Shown: positions 19,932 through 28,828 of the stretch, one piece after another | How positions within the stretch are numbered: position 1 is the stretch's first letter | Layout of the letters: the number at the start of each line of letters is the position of its first letter | NCBI RefSeq assembly: GCF_009746715.1 | Contig: NZ_VRKW01000007.1 | Location: 184,252-248,251 of the forward strand | Reading direction: 5' to 3' | DNA from: Ketobacter sp. MCCC 1A13808 | GTDB taxonomy: Bacteria > Pseudomonadota > Gammaproteobacteria > Pseudomonadales > Ketobacteraceae | Length of the DNA stretch: 64,000 nucleotides | Translations under genes and position numbers: made by a program | The notes under the pieces: generated by a model | The model's database searches: none | The model's input: the letters and a program-made list of their open reading frames with translations, nothing else | What the model was told of the DNA's origin: nothing

Positions 19932-20378
19932 CAGGCGGGCAGACGCAATCATCTCACAGAATGTTTTCCTGACCTCGTCTGCCGGAGAATGGATCCCCGC
20001 TGATATCGCAAACGACACCGAGACATTCAGCCCTTCCTCGTTCGGTGTAAAGGAAATATTCAACGGTGCCGTTTTTCTATCACTGAACGATACGTTCTGC
20101 GCCGCACTGAGAATGCCCAACTCCTGGTCTGTGTTAGTGATCTTCCAGCCTTCGAGCATTATATAATTGGTGGTATTTTTCAGGGCTTCGTCTTTTTCAA
20201 TTCCACCCAGCACTTCGTGTGTCCGGTAAACCGTTTCAGTTAATAATCCACGATCGTATGTAAAATTTTTTGCGCACGCTCTGCCGTCTGGCGTTGCTGT
20301 TTTTGCAAGGTCATGGGATGCGCAACCGGCTAAGAAGACAAAGGTGAATGGCAAGGCTTTCGCTATTTTCATCGTCAA
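19920..20378 (-). CDS. Putative lipoprotein of unknown function
   Basis: 152 residues (a second ATG at 20372 is also possible). Lipobox LAGC follows a hydrophobic stretch (ALPFTFVFLAGC). No family is recognised. It lies alone on the minus strand, opposite the end of the DedA-PAP2 gene. Confidence 0.6.
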   Translation of the reverse strand: MTMKIAKALPFTFVFLAGCASHDLAKTATPDGRACAKNFTYDRGLLTETVYRTHEVLGGIEKDEALKNTTNYIMLEGWKITNTDQELGILSAAQNVSFSDRKTAPLNISFTPNEEGLNVSVSFAISAGIHSPADEVRKTFCEMIASARLLSG

Positions 20379-21068
20379 TTCTCCATTTGATCAATGCGCG
20401 AATCATATTGTCCGGTGCAACGATTTAACACTGCTATTTAGTAACAAAATTGACAATAAAAAGGGCTGCCTTTTACATCATTCTGTAAGCAATGCGCGAA
20501 GTTGAAGCGGACTAAGCCGGCCTTCAATTAAAATGTGCTACCAACAGGCCAGAATCGAATCAGCGTTCGCCGCTTTACTTTTAATTTCACCCGCCCAACA
20601 CCCAATGCTCACTGCAGAAGACGCTGTAATACAGCTCGTTCGAATTTGTAATTTTGGTTTTTAGTTCACATTTTCAAAGGAAAACCAACAGGAATTGCTT
20701 CGCCGCCCCCGCGGTCTTGCAAATGTAACATTATGTATTTAAGATGCCCCCACTCTCTCGGATCAGGGAAGGCCATAATCAAACTAATAAGCGCCTGACC
20801 TGATGTGAGAGAGACCACTCTCCTCCTTTTCACGCAGTAAAACTCCCACTCTCAGGCTGTCCGGTTTCCCTGTATCCGGGCGAATGCTATGTGAAAGTAC
20901 CTTTACACTAATACAGTGCGGCCAATATTACGGGCCGTTACATAAATCAACATGAATAACCGAGAACCACTTTGCATTTTCGGCACGCTGAGGACTACAA
21001 TCCTAAAAAAACTAGTCACCTCCAATCACTGAACTTATTCGGGTTCAAATTTATAGCAGCTTGTTTAC
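20379..21068. promoter_or_regulatory. 690-base intergenic region with a long inverted repeat
   Basis: No credible gene is present. It contains the inverted repeat listed at 20753-20813, and promoter elements for the outward-facing genes must lie here. I looked for the GEMM cyclic-di-GMP aptamer because of the downstream genes and did not find it. Confidence 0.4.
20753..20813. repeat. Imperfect inverted repeat, 15-base arms
   Basis: The arms CTCTCTCGGATCAGG (20753-20767) and CCTGATGTGAGAGAG (20799-20813) pair except for an internal two-base mismatch, enclosing about 31 bases. No long T-run follows directly, so it is not a standard terminator. It could be part of a 5' leader RNA of the HD-GYP-type gene or of an unannotated small RNA. 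Confidence 0.55.
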
Positions 21069-22346
21069 ATGGCCATCAGGACACAACAAGTCTCTGTCGA
21101 TGAACTACAGATCGGCATGTACATTTCAGGAATCGATCGACCCTGGGGTGAAACACCATTCCCCCTGCAGGGCTTTCACCTGGAAGACAGAGAACAGTTA
21201 GAACAATTAAAATACTTGTGCAAATGGGTAAACGTCGACTCGCGTAAATCGCGCATTTCCCTCAATCTAACCCGGGATACAGACCCGATACTGAACTCGG
21301 CTACGTTCGAATCGGGACAGGCGAAACGGGCTCGTGAAATTTTAAATTTACGCCTGCGGGCAATGCAAAATGACCGGCCATATCAGAATATCAGCAACCT
21401 CAGTTCCGAAATGCGGTATGCCCGTAAAGTGCACAGACGGATATCGGAGAACATCAGCCGCACCCTCCAGGCCCTGGCTGGCGAAGGCCGATTGCGCTTT
21501 GATACCCTAAAAACCATTTCCAACGACCTGGTTAGCAGCGTCATCCGCAACCCCGATGCCTTTGCCTATCTTTCCCGCATCGAAAGCCACAGCGAAGATG
21601 TACTCAATTACAGTATTCGCCTGGCCTCTTGGGCGATACTCACGGGCCGTCACTTGGATCTTACCCGGGATACATTGTGTGATCTGGCACTGGCCTCCCT
21701 GCTCTGCAAAATTGGTTACACCACGATCCCCCAGGAAATCCTGCGCGCAAAAGGCACCCCAACACCGCACGTTAACGAAATGCTGAAGTGGTCGCTGGTG
21801 CGAGGGGTCAAGTTGCTGCGCTCCAAAAATGCCTTTAATGGCCGTGTGGTGAAATTGGTGTCCCACCACCTTGAGCGTTATGACGGTAGTGGTTTTCCCC
21901 GTGGCGTCAGCGGTCGACACATTCCGTTTTTATCTCAATTGATCGGCATTGCCGATTACTATGAGAATCTGGTCAGCTACGATTTCCGCGATCGCCCCCT
22001 CTCCTCCACAGATGCCGTGCGCGAGCTGTATAAGAAACGCAATACATTATTTGATGCCCATTTGGTGGAGGAGTTTATTCAGGCAATCGGACTTTACCCC
22101 ACCGGCTCAGTGGTGCAACTGAATGAAAGCCGGCTGGCCATTGTTATCGGCCAGAATCAGGCGCGGCTCAAACCCAAATTGCTGATCCTGGAAGACGACC
22201 GCAAACCCTGGGAAATTTTTCGGCGCCGGGTGGTTGATTTAAGTTCAGCCAATTGCGAGGACTTTATTGTGACCAGCGTACCTTCGCTTCCGTCAGACAA
22301 CGAGCACCGGCACAGGCGCTATTTTAAACAGGCTACGACATTATAA
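21069..22346 (+). CDS. HD-GYP-type protein with degenerate HD motif
   Basis: 425 residues. A DUF3391 domain (about 1-130) is followed by an HD-GYP-like domain (about 160-360). Active HD-GYP enzymes have an HDIGK motif; here the aligned stretch is LLCKIG (Leu212-Cys213), so the metal-binding His-Asp pair is lost. The later block HHLERYDGSGFPRG is largely kept. The protein is therefore probably not an active cyclic-di-GMP phosphodiesterase and may act as a binding or scaffold protein (inference). An active-looking GGDEF gene follows after about 100 bases. Confidence 0.8.
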   Translation: MAIRTQQVSVDELQIGMYISGIDRPWGETPFPLQGFHLEDREQLEQLKYLCKWVNVDSRKSRISLNLTRDTDPILNSATFESGQAKRAREILNLRLRAMQNDRPYQNISNLSSEMRYARKVHRRISENISRTLQALAGEGRLRFDTLKTISNDLVSSVIRNPDAFAYLSRIESHSEDVLNYSIRLASWAILTGRHLDLTRDTLCDLALASLLCKIGYTTIPQEILRAKGTPTPHVNEMLKWSLVRGVKLLRSKNAFNGRVVKLVSHHLERYDGSGFPRGVSGRHIPFLSQLIGIADYYENLVSYDFRDRPLSSTDAVRELYKKRNTLFDAHLVEEFIQAIGLYPTGSVVQLNESRLAIVIGQNQARLKPKLLILEDDRKPWEIFRRRVVDLSSANCEDFIVTSVPSLPSDNEHRHRRYFKQATTL

Positions 22347-22442
22347 AATTATAAGATTCGCAATAACGCAGGAAGTATTGTGCGCTTTCTGCTAATAATT
22401 AATAGCGGTACCTTTTCTACCGGCTATTAACCGAGTAAATGA

Positions 22443-23714
22443 ATGTCGAACCTAGCTTTTCGCACAGAACATCTCGCCATTGCTGATCCGGCACTCAAGC
22501 ACGAGATTGAAGATGTACTTCAATCCGGCTTTCATTTGCTGTTGTTTCCCTACTATCTGGAATGCTATTTCACAGAATCCTACCGTAAACTGGCACTTAG
22601 GAATATTTTATCCAACAGCGTCTATCTGGCAGGACTGTATATTCTGATGGGGCTGATCGCCTTTATTCAGTTTAAGGATTACCACAAAGGCATCGCCACT
22701 TACACCTACATACTCACCGGTGCTGGCCTGGTTTTTATTTACGCCTGTGCCCGCTCAAAAAAATTAGACCCCTGGTTTCATTGGTACACCGGCCTCACTT
22801 CCATGTTGGTGATCGCTGCTGCCATGACCACCTCTGCCACCGTGGAGCACCCGGCCATCGTTGCAGGTACGCACGCAGTGACCATCTATGTGGTGATGGT
22901 GGTGTACGCCATGTCCAAAATGCGCTTCTACAACACGGTAGCCTGGTGTGTTCTGGGAGGACTATTGAATCTGTCCATCACAGCCTGGTTTAACCTGCAT
23001 CAGTCCTTCTTTGAGTTCCAGACCTTTTTTATCTTCGCCAACGTGATCGGTATGGGCATCACCTACATTATCGAACATCGGGAACGAGCAATGTTTCTGC
23101 AGGGGTTGCTACTGGATATTGACAAGGCTGAAAAGGATCTGCTCAACCAACATCTGGAGAGACTATCGCGGGAAGATGCACTGACAGGATTGGCAAACCG
23201 GCGCTATTTTGACGAATGCCTGAAGATGGAATGGAGCCGCTGTATGCGGGAGAAAAAACCCCTGTCGGTGATCCTCCTGGACATCGACTATTTCAAACAA
23301 TACAACGATCTGTATGGACATCAATCCGGTGATCATTGTCTTATCCAGGTGTCCAGAGCCTTAAAACAGGAGGCCAGCCGCCCGGCGGAATTAGTCGGTC
23401 GCTATGGTGGCGAAGAGTTCATTCTGCTTTACCCCAATATCGATGCAAACCAGATCAAAAACACGTTGGTTCGTATTCAGCAACGCATCATCGACCTCGG
23501 CATTACCCATGAAGGCTCCAATGTTGCCAAAGTGGTAACGGCCAGCCTGGGGGCAGCCACAGTCTATCCTGTACAGAGCCTGAACCCCGAAAAACTGGTC
23601 AGCAGAGCGGATCAAATGCTTTACAAATCGAAAGAGAGCGGCCGTAACGGTTGGTTCAACACTCTGCTATCCCCAGCCGAACCGGAACAGCAAAACCTGA
23701 TCAGCCTGACCTGA
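22443..23714 (+). CDS. Membrane-bound diguanylate cyclase (GGDEF)
   Basis: 423 residues. About six membrane helices span residues 55-215, followed by a short linker and a GGDEF domain. The active-site loop reads GGEEF with the preceding RYGGEEF context, and LLDIDYFKQYND supplies metal and substrate residues, so activity is expected. It makes cyclic-di-GMP from two GTP. A typical RxxD inhibitory site is not evident before GGEEF. It lies directly after the degenerate HD-GYP protein on the same strand. Confidence 0.88.
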   Translation: MSNLAFRTEHLAIADPALKHEIEDVLQSGFHLLLFPYYLECYFTESYRKLALRNILSNSVYLAGLYILMGLIAFIQFKDYHKGIATYTYILTGAGLVFIYACARSKKLDPWFHWYTGLTSMLVIAAAMTTSATVEHPAIVAGTHAVTIYVVMVVYAMSKMRFYNTVAWCVLGGLLNLSITAWFNLHQSFFEFQTFFIFANVIGMGITYIIEHRERAMFLQGLLLDIDKAEKDLLNQHLERLSREDALTGLANRRYFDECLKMEWSRCMREKKPLSVILLDIDYFKQYNDLYGHQSGDHCLIQVSRALKQEASRPAELVGRYGGEEFILLYPNIDANQIKNTLVRIQQRIIDLGITHEGSNVAKVVTASLGAATVYPVQSLNPEKLVSRADQMLYKSKESGRNGWFNTLLSPAEPEQQNLISLT

Positions 23715-23871
23715 GGTCAACCCGCTGGCCGGCCCAACTGATCACTGACTAAACGCTCACAAATGCACCATGGACTTGCACCCGGGTTCCCTTTACTCTA
23801 CTCCAACTGACGAGCCCTGGCTTGATGCCTTACCTGCAATCAACCAAGTCCCATTTTCTAGAGAACCGTCA

Positions 23872-24819
23872 ATGCGAAAAACAATAACACTGCTGGGTGC
23901 AGCACTCGCGGGATTGCTGCTGGTTTACTGGCTGGCAAATGATGAGACGACTTTACAGGAAGCCGAATCACCCGCGATGATAGAAGTACCGGTCGATACG
24001 CCTCAGACAGCGAGTCAGCCGAAACCGGCGGAAGCCAACACTGTTAACGTCAGAGGGTTTCCTCTGAGCCTGGACAATAACGGCGCACTGATCCCCACAC
24101 CGGCGATTCGCCAGCTCTTCGATCAGATAGCAAGGGAACACGGCGAAACGCCGGTGAGTCAATGGAAAGGCAACGTGTTATCACAAAGCAAAGATGCATT
24201 GTCGCCGGCCGCATTCGAACAGCTTGAATCCATGCTCAATCATTACGTCGAATACAATCTGGCCCTGCAACTGCTCCCTATGGAAGGCCCCCCTGGCTTG
24301 TCAGAAGCGTTAGAGCGAGTGGAGCGCCTGCGGAAAGACTACTTGGGCCTGACCAATGCAGAAGGCATGTTCTCTGATTGGGTGCAACTGGAGCAATTCT
24401 CAAAAGATTACCTGGACCTGATGCTGTCCGAAAAAAACCCCATCGAGGTTCAACATCAGCTTGAGGAAAAGATTCAGACACTGCCCTCCACCGTTCAATC
24501 CCGCGCGCAAAACGTATTGGACCAAAGCCAGGAACTGCTCAGCACTCTGGCGGTCGCAGTTGCCGATCCGGATGGCTTTAAGGCACTGGCTGAACAAACC
24601 GCTGCTTCTGCTTTAATTCAGCCGAATTTCACCTTTGCCGAACCTGACCCTGATTTTATGCGACGCTTTAAAGAATATCAGGCTACACGGGAAAAACTGA
24701 CTCAGGAAAACCCGTCTCCGGAAAAGCAGGCGGAAGCACTGCAACATCTGCGCAAAGAGCTGTTTTCCGGCACCGAATTATTGCGCGTTGAAACCCTGGA
24801 TCGGTCCAAGAGTCTTTAA
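23872..24819 (+). CDS. Lipase secretion chaperone-like protein
   Basis: 315 residues from the ATG at 23872 (the frame opens at 23770 without a membrane segment). A single N-terminal membrane helix (TLLGAALAGLLLVYWLA) is followed by a Pro-rich linker and a helical domain. The C-terminal LRKELFSGTELLRVETLD and the region beginning RQLFDQIAREHG resemble Lif/LimK steric foldases, which fold secreted lipases in the periplasm. In classical Lif proteins the latter motif is RxxFDY, so it is divergent here. No lipase gene is adjacent, which is unusual because lif normally follows lip. Confidence 0.75.
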   Translation: MRKTITLLGAALAGLLLVYWLANDETTLQEAESPAMIEVPVDTPQTASQPKPAEANTVNVRGFPLSLDNNGALIPTPAIRQLFDQIAREHGETPVSQWKGNVLSQSKDALSPAAFEQLESMLNHYVEYNLALQLLPMEGPPGLSEALERVERLRKDYLGLTNAEGMFSDWVQLEQFSKDYLDLMLSEKNPIEVQHQLEEKIQTLPSTVQSRAQNVLDQSQELLSTLAVAVADPDGFKALAEQTAASALIQPNFTFAEPDPDFMRRFKEYQATREKLTQENPSPEKQAEALQHLRKELFSGTELLRVETLDRSKSL

Positions 24820-24869
24820 CCCACCGAGGGAGCGAAGGGCCGTAATCCGCTGTCCGAACCTGCGTCCCT

Positions 24870-25595
24870 TTACCTGTGAATGTCCATTGGCAACGGTGCT
24901 ACCAGTAAGGCTTCTTTGGCATTCAATTTACATTGCCAAGCCATTACTTCCACACCGGCCTCTGCGGCCTGTCGCAAAATAGCGCCGTATTCAGGATCGA
25001 TGTGATCCGCCGGACGCACCCGGCTCACACCGGTGTGCTGAACGCAAAAAAACAACACCGCACGGTGTCCCTCCTCCACCATTGAGATCAATTCACGCAA
25101 ATGTTTTTGACCCCGGGTGGTCACCGCGTCTGGAAAGAAACCAATTGTCGCATCTTCACCAGACACCGCTTCACCCAGTGTTACGCTCTTCACCTCAACG
25201 AAACACTGCTGTTCCCCAAACGTCAGTAAAAAATCAATACGACTTTTTTCTTTGCCGTATTTTACTTCGCTGCGCAACGTATCGAATCCTTGCAATGACT
25301 CGATAACGCCACCCTCAATCGCCTCCCGCACCAGGTGATTCGCCCGGCCAGTATTGATACCTGCAACGGCGCCTCCCCCGACATCAACCAATTCCCAGGT
25401 GTGACGATATTTACGTTTGGGATTACCGCTATCCGAAAACCACACAGCACTGCCAGGTGTGGCGCAATTCTTCATTGAGCCCGTATTGGGGCAATGCAGG
25501 GTCAGCTCGGAACCGTCATCCAATGTAATGTCGGCCAAAAACCGTTTGTAGCGCTTTATCAATGTACCTTGCTGAAAAGGAGGCTCAAACTTCAT
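24870..25595 (-). CDS. sfsA: SfsA family DNA/RNA nuclease-like protein
   Basis: 241 residues, standard for SfsA. Family blocks include [42 protein letters not shown] and [14 protein letters not shown]. SfsA was named for effects on sugar fermentation in E. coli; it carries an N-terminal OB fold and an endonuclease-like core. It lies 18 bases after the aminotransferase gene on the same strand, as in Pseudomonas. Confidence 0.93.
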   Translation of the reverse strand: MKFEPPFQQGTLIKRYKRFLADITLDDGSELTLHCPNTGSMKNCATPGSAVWFSDSGNPKRKYRHTWELVDVGGGAVAGINTGRANHLVREAIEGGVIESLQGFDTLRSEVKYGKEKSRIDFLLTFGEQQCFVEVKSVTLGEAVSGEDATIGFFPDAVTTRGQKHLRELISMVEEGHRAVLFFCVQHTGVSRVRPADHIDPEYGAILRQAAEAGVEVMAWQCKLNAKEALLVAPLPMDIHR

Positions 25596-25613
25596 GATGT
25601 AGATCCAACTCTG

Positions 25614-26789
25614 TTATTGATACGGTTTTATAAAATGCGCAATACGATCCACGGCCTGTGCCAAGCGACTTTCATCAGCGGTATAAGCAATACGGATATA
25701 GCGCTCGGCCCGATGCTCACCAAAATCAATCCCGGGTGTCACCGCAACCCCTGCGCTGTTCAGTAATTTCTGACAAAACTCAAAGCTGCCTATGCCCAGT
25801 TCAGCGATATCACAATAGATATAAAAGGCCCCCTGGGGTGCAACCGGAACCCGTATTCCCAGCTTCGGTAACGCTGCCAACAAAAAATCCCGGCGCTTTG
25901 CCAAAATGGCCCGGCGCTCTTCATAGATACCGATGCTGGTGTCGGAAAACGCCTCCAGCGCGGCGTGCTGCGCTACCGTCGGCGCTGACAGATAGAAATT
26001 CTGAGCCATACGTTCCAGGGCAGGTATATGGCATTGAGGGGCGACCAACCAACCCAATCGCCAACCGGTCATATTGAAATATTTGGAAAAGCTATTCAGT
26101 ACAAACACGTTATTACCGGCATCCGGCAACGACAACACGGTTTGCGGTTCCTGCTCATAGCTGAGGCAGTGATAAATTTCGTCCACGATTAAAGCCGTAC
26201 CGGCCTGTTCCGCCCGCCACTTGATTTTTTTCATTTCAGCCAGTGGGATCAAGGTCCCGGTGGGGTTGGAAGGCGAAGCAAGCCAGACACCCCGCGTGTT
26301 ATCGCGCCAATGTTGCTGGACCAATTCATCGGTAAGCTGGAACTGCGTCGCCTCACTGACCGCAACACGCTGCGGCAATGCCCCCACCAGATGCAGAAAG
26401 TTATCGTTACAGGGATAGCCCGGATCGGACAACAGAACGCCGTCGCCGGCATTAAACAACAAACCGCTAACCAGCCCGATTGCGCCGGATGCACCCGGTG
26501 TGATCATGATCCGGTCCGGAGCGACAGACACGCCCAGCCGGGACTGATAGAAATCGGATATGGCCTGACGTAGTGCCGGTAAACCCAGGGCCGCCGTATA
26601 ACGGGTTTTGCCTTCCTGCATGGCCGCGACCCCCGCGGCTACCACATTGGCGGGTGTCGGAAAATCCGGCTCTCCCACTTCCAGATGGATGATATCCCGC
26701 CCCTGAGCTTCCAGTTGCGCCGCCTGCTCCACCAGCGCCATGACGTGAAAGGATTTGATCTGAGCGGCTCTGTCAGCGAGCTTTAGCAA
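25614..26789 (-). CDS. Class I/II pyridoxal-phosphate aminotransferase
   Basis: 391 residues. Fold-type I aminotransferase. The cofactor lysine lies in NSFSKYFNMTGWRLGW; substrate- and cofactor-binding segments are LEVGEPDFPTP, SPSNPTGT and IVDEIYHCL. This subgroup lies next to sfsA and dksA in Pseudomonas and is annotated only as an aminotransferase. The amino-acid substrate cannot be read from sequence. Confidence 0.9.
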   Translation of the reverse strand: MLKLADRAAQIKSFHVMALVEQAAQLEAQGRDIIHLEVGEPDFPTPANVVAAGVAAMQEGKTRYTAALGLPALRQAISDFYQSRLGVSVAPDRIMITPGASGAIGLVSGLLFNAGDGVLLSDPGYPCNDNFLHLVGALPQRVAVSEATQFQLTDELVQQHWRDNTRGVWLASPSNPTGTLIPLAEMKKIKWRAEQAGTALIVDEIYHCLSYEQEPQTVLSLPDAGNNVFVLNSFSKYFNMTGWRLGWLVAPQCHIPALERMAQNFYLSAPTVAQHAALEAFSDTSIGIYEERRAILAKRRDFLLAALPKLGIRVPVAPQGAFYIYCDIAELGIGSFEFCQKLLNSAGVAVTPGIDFGEHRAERYIRIAYTADESRLAQAVDRIAHFIKPYQ

Positions 26790-27179
26790 AATTGACTTCC
26801 TCTTGTCATTGTTTTTTCACAAAAGTGGTAAAAGATCACAGGTCGCCGGTATTCCATAGCCCGTAAAATGGGGTTATGATCGGGCGCTTGTCGCTGGAGA
26901 GCGCCTGCGCGGGGATAATATAACAGGTCGTTATATAAAGCCCGAAGCTCTGATGTTTATTGCTCATACTACCGGCGGGATGGTGGGTAAGGACCAAGAT
27001 TGATGAATATGCTGCTGCAAAATCAGGGGTATATGCTTCACTTAAGGCTTCACCCGATCAACTAATGTACCGAAGTTATAAAACCTAAAGTACTGCAGGA
27101 TCAAGCAATATCAAGGATTTGCCAATCTTGGGTTTTGCTGATATAGATTAAAGATTGAGCAGTTGCGAGGATTACGCTT
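26790..27179. promoter_or_regulatory. dksA upstream region
   Basis: 390 bases without a gene between the divergent aminotransferase and dksA genes. A perfect 7-base inverted repeat, ATATAAC-AGGTC-GTTATAT, lies at 26918-26936 and could be an operator. GAGG lies about 10 bases before the dksA ATG. Confidence 0.45.
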
Positions 27180-27626
27180 ATGGCAACAAGAAAAAAGAAG
27201 AATGTCGTTGAACTCTCACGATCCCATTTTGAGCCTTACGAAACGGCCAAAGATGAGGAATACATGAGTAAAGGTCAGCTGGAGCACTTCAGACAGATTC
27301 TACTCAACTGGCGCCAGGAACTGATGGAAGAAGTCGATCGCACTGTGCACCACATGAAAGATGAGTCCGTTAACCTTCCTGATGCAGCCGATCGTGCAAC
27401 TCAAGAAGAGGAATTCAGCCTGGAGCTGCGTACACGCGATCGCGAACGTAAATTGATTCGCAAAATCAACCAAGCTCTGGGTACCATCGAAAAAGAAGAG
27501 TATGGCTGGTGTGAAGCCTGTGGCATCGAAATCGGTATCCGCCGACTGGAAGCACGGCCCACCGCAACACTGTGCATCGACTGCAAAACATTGCAGGAGA
27601 TCAAAGAGAAACAATGGGGTACGTGA
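27180..27626 (+). CDS. dksA: RNA polymerase-binding transcription factor DksA
   Basis: 148 residues. DksA enters the polymerase secondary channel and, with ppGpp, adjusts rRNA and amino-acid promoters. The coiled-coil tip acidic motif appears in LPDAADRATQEEEF. The four-cysteine zinc finger CEACG...CIDC is intact. The N-terminal Lys-rich segment is longer than in E. coli DksA but usual for Pseudomonadales. A terminator follows at 27664. Confidence 0.97.
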   Translation: MATRKKKNVVELSRSHFEPYETAKDEEYMSKGQLEHFRQILLNWRQELMEEVDRTVHHMKDESVNLPDAADRATQEEEFSLELRTRDRERKLIRKINQALGTIEKEEYGWCEACGIEIGIRRLEARPTATLCIDCKTLQEIKEKQWGT

Positions 27627-27663
27627 TTATTCCCGCCCCGTTAGAGCCTGCTCTCTAATTAAG

Positions 27664-27695
27664 AAAGGCACGGCCATACCCGTGCCTTTTCTATT
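27664..27695 (+). terminator. Rho-independent terminator after dksA
   Basis: The stem AAAGGCACGG pairs with CGTGCCTTTT around a short loop and ends in a T-rich tract. It lies 38 bases after the dksA stop and just before gluQRS. Confidence 0.85.
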
Positions 27696-27697
27696 AC

Positions 27698-28615
27698 ATG
27701 ACTAAGACACCGGATTCCGAAGCAAAAAAGCACCCTTATATCGGCCGTTTTGCACCTTCGCCTACCGGACCTCTCCATATCGGCTCATTGATGACGGCGG
27801 TAGCCAGTTTTCTGGATGCGCGCGCCCATAACGGAACCTGGCTGGTACGCATGGAGGATCTCGATCCACCCAGAACCCAACCCGGTGCCGCTGAGCGAAT
27901 ACTGGATACCCTGCAATTTTATGGACTCGATTGGGACGGCGATGTGCTCTATCAGAGCCAACGCTCCCCATTATATCAATCCCTTGTGGATCAATTACTG
28001 CAGCAACAAAACGCTTTTTATTGCACCTGCTCACGTGCGGATATTTTTGCCCTCACCGGATCTGCCACCTACCCCGGGACCTGCCGCCGCTGTTACCAGA
28101 AACCGCAGAAGCCCGCGGCTATCCGGATTAAAGTGTCCCCAAACCTGACCCGCTTTCATGATTTACTGCAGGGGTGGGTGGAAACCAAACTCGACCAGGA
28201 TGGCGGTGACTTTGTCATTCAGCGCAAAGACGGACTGTTTGCCTACCACTTGGCGGTGGTCCTGGATGACGCGGCCCAGGGCGTAACACATATCGTTCGC
28301 GGTTGCGACTTGCTGGATTCCGCATTCCGGCACCGCTATCTGCAAACCTTGTTGCAGCTGCCACACCCGGTCTACGCCCATCTTCCGGTGATTGTAAATC
28401 CGCAGGGGCAGAAGCTTTCCAAGCAAACCCATGCCGAAGCGATACCTTTATCCAACCCGCTGCCGCACCTGCACTACTGTCTGCAGGCGTTGGGGCAAAA
28501 GCCGCCGCAATCCCTTTTGGCAACCGACAAAGAAACCCTATTAGCCTGGGCCGTAGAACAATGGCAAATTCAACGGGTACCCCATCGCCGCTCTTTGCAA
28601 CAGCCCACAGCCTAA
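27698..28615 (+). CDS. gluQ: Glutamyl-Q tRNA(Asp) synthetase
   Basis: 305 residues: a GluRS catalytic domain without the anticodon-binding half. It attaches glutamate to queuosine in tRNA-Asp. The HIGH-type motif is in FAPSPTGPLHIGS; the zinc site is CTCSRADI...YPGTCRRC; the KMSKS-type motif reads KLSKQ. The ATG lies directly after the dksA terminator. The dksA-gluQRS pairing is conserved in gammaproteobacteria. Confidence 0.95.
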   Translation: MTKTPDSEAKKHPYIGRFAPSPTGPLHIGSLMTAVASFLDARAHNGTWLVRMEDLDPPRTQPGAAERILDTLQFYGLDWDGDVLYQSQRSPLYQSLVDQLLQQQNAFYCTCSRADIFALTGSATYPGTCRRCYQKPQKPAAIRIKVSPNLTRFHDLLQGWVETKLDQDGGDFVIQRKDGLFAYHLAVVLDDAAQGVTHIVRGCDLLDSAFRHRYLQTLLQLPHPVYAHLPVIVNPQGQKLSKQTHAEAIPLSNPLPHLHYCLQALGQKPPQSLLATDKETLLAWAVEQWQIQRVPHRRSLQQPTA

Positions 28616-28651
28616 CGTACCATCAACCTACCTCCTTTCAGGGTATGCTTA

Positions 28652-28828
28652 ATGTACATTGATCGCTTAGTTCTGATATTTATTGCGGGTGCCTACGTCT
28701 TATCACCCACACTCATGCAGTGGTGGGCTGGCAGCGGAACATCCTGGTGGCGACCCTTTCTGGTGTGGGGGTTTCTTATTGGGGTAACGTTCTGGATTGC
28801 GCGGAGCCGGGATCTGGATGGATTTTAG
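28652..28828 (+). CDS. cbrX: Small membrane protein upstream of cbrA (CbrX-like)
   Basis: 58 residues with two predicted membrane segments (LVLIFIAGAYVLSPTLM and RPFLVWGFLIGVTFWIA) around a Trp-rich loop (MQWWAGSGTSWWRP). Its last 11 bases overlap the chosen cbrA start, so translation is likely coupled. Pseudomonas has a small gene in the same place, called cbrX, whose translation is linked to cbrA. I assign it by position and topology, not by alignment. Confidence 0.75.
   Translation: MYIDRLVLIFIAGAYVLSPTLMQWWAGSGTSWWRPFLVWGFLIGVTFWIARSRDLDGF

Noticed and set aside
20879..21068. Cyclic-di-GMP riboswitch ahead of the HD-GYP-type gene
   Set aside because: No GEMM core sequence or paired stems could be found in the leader.
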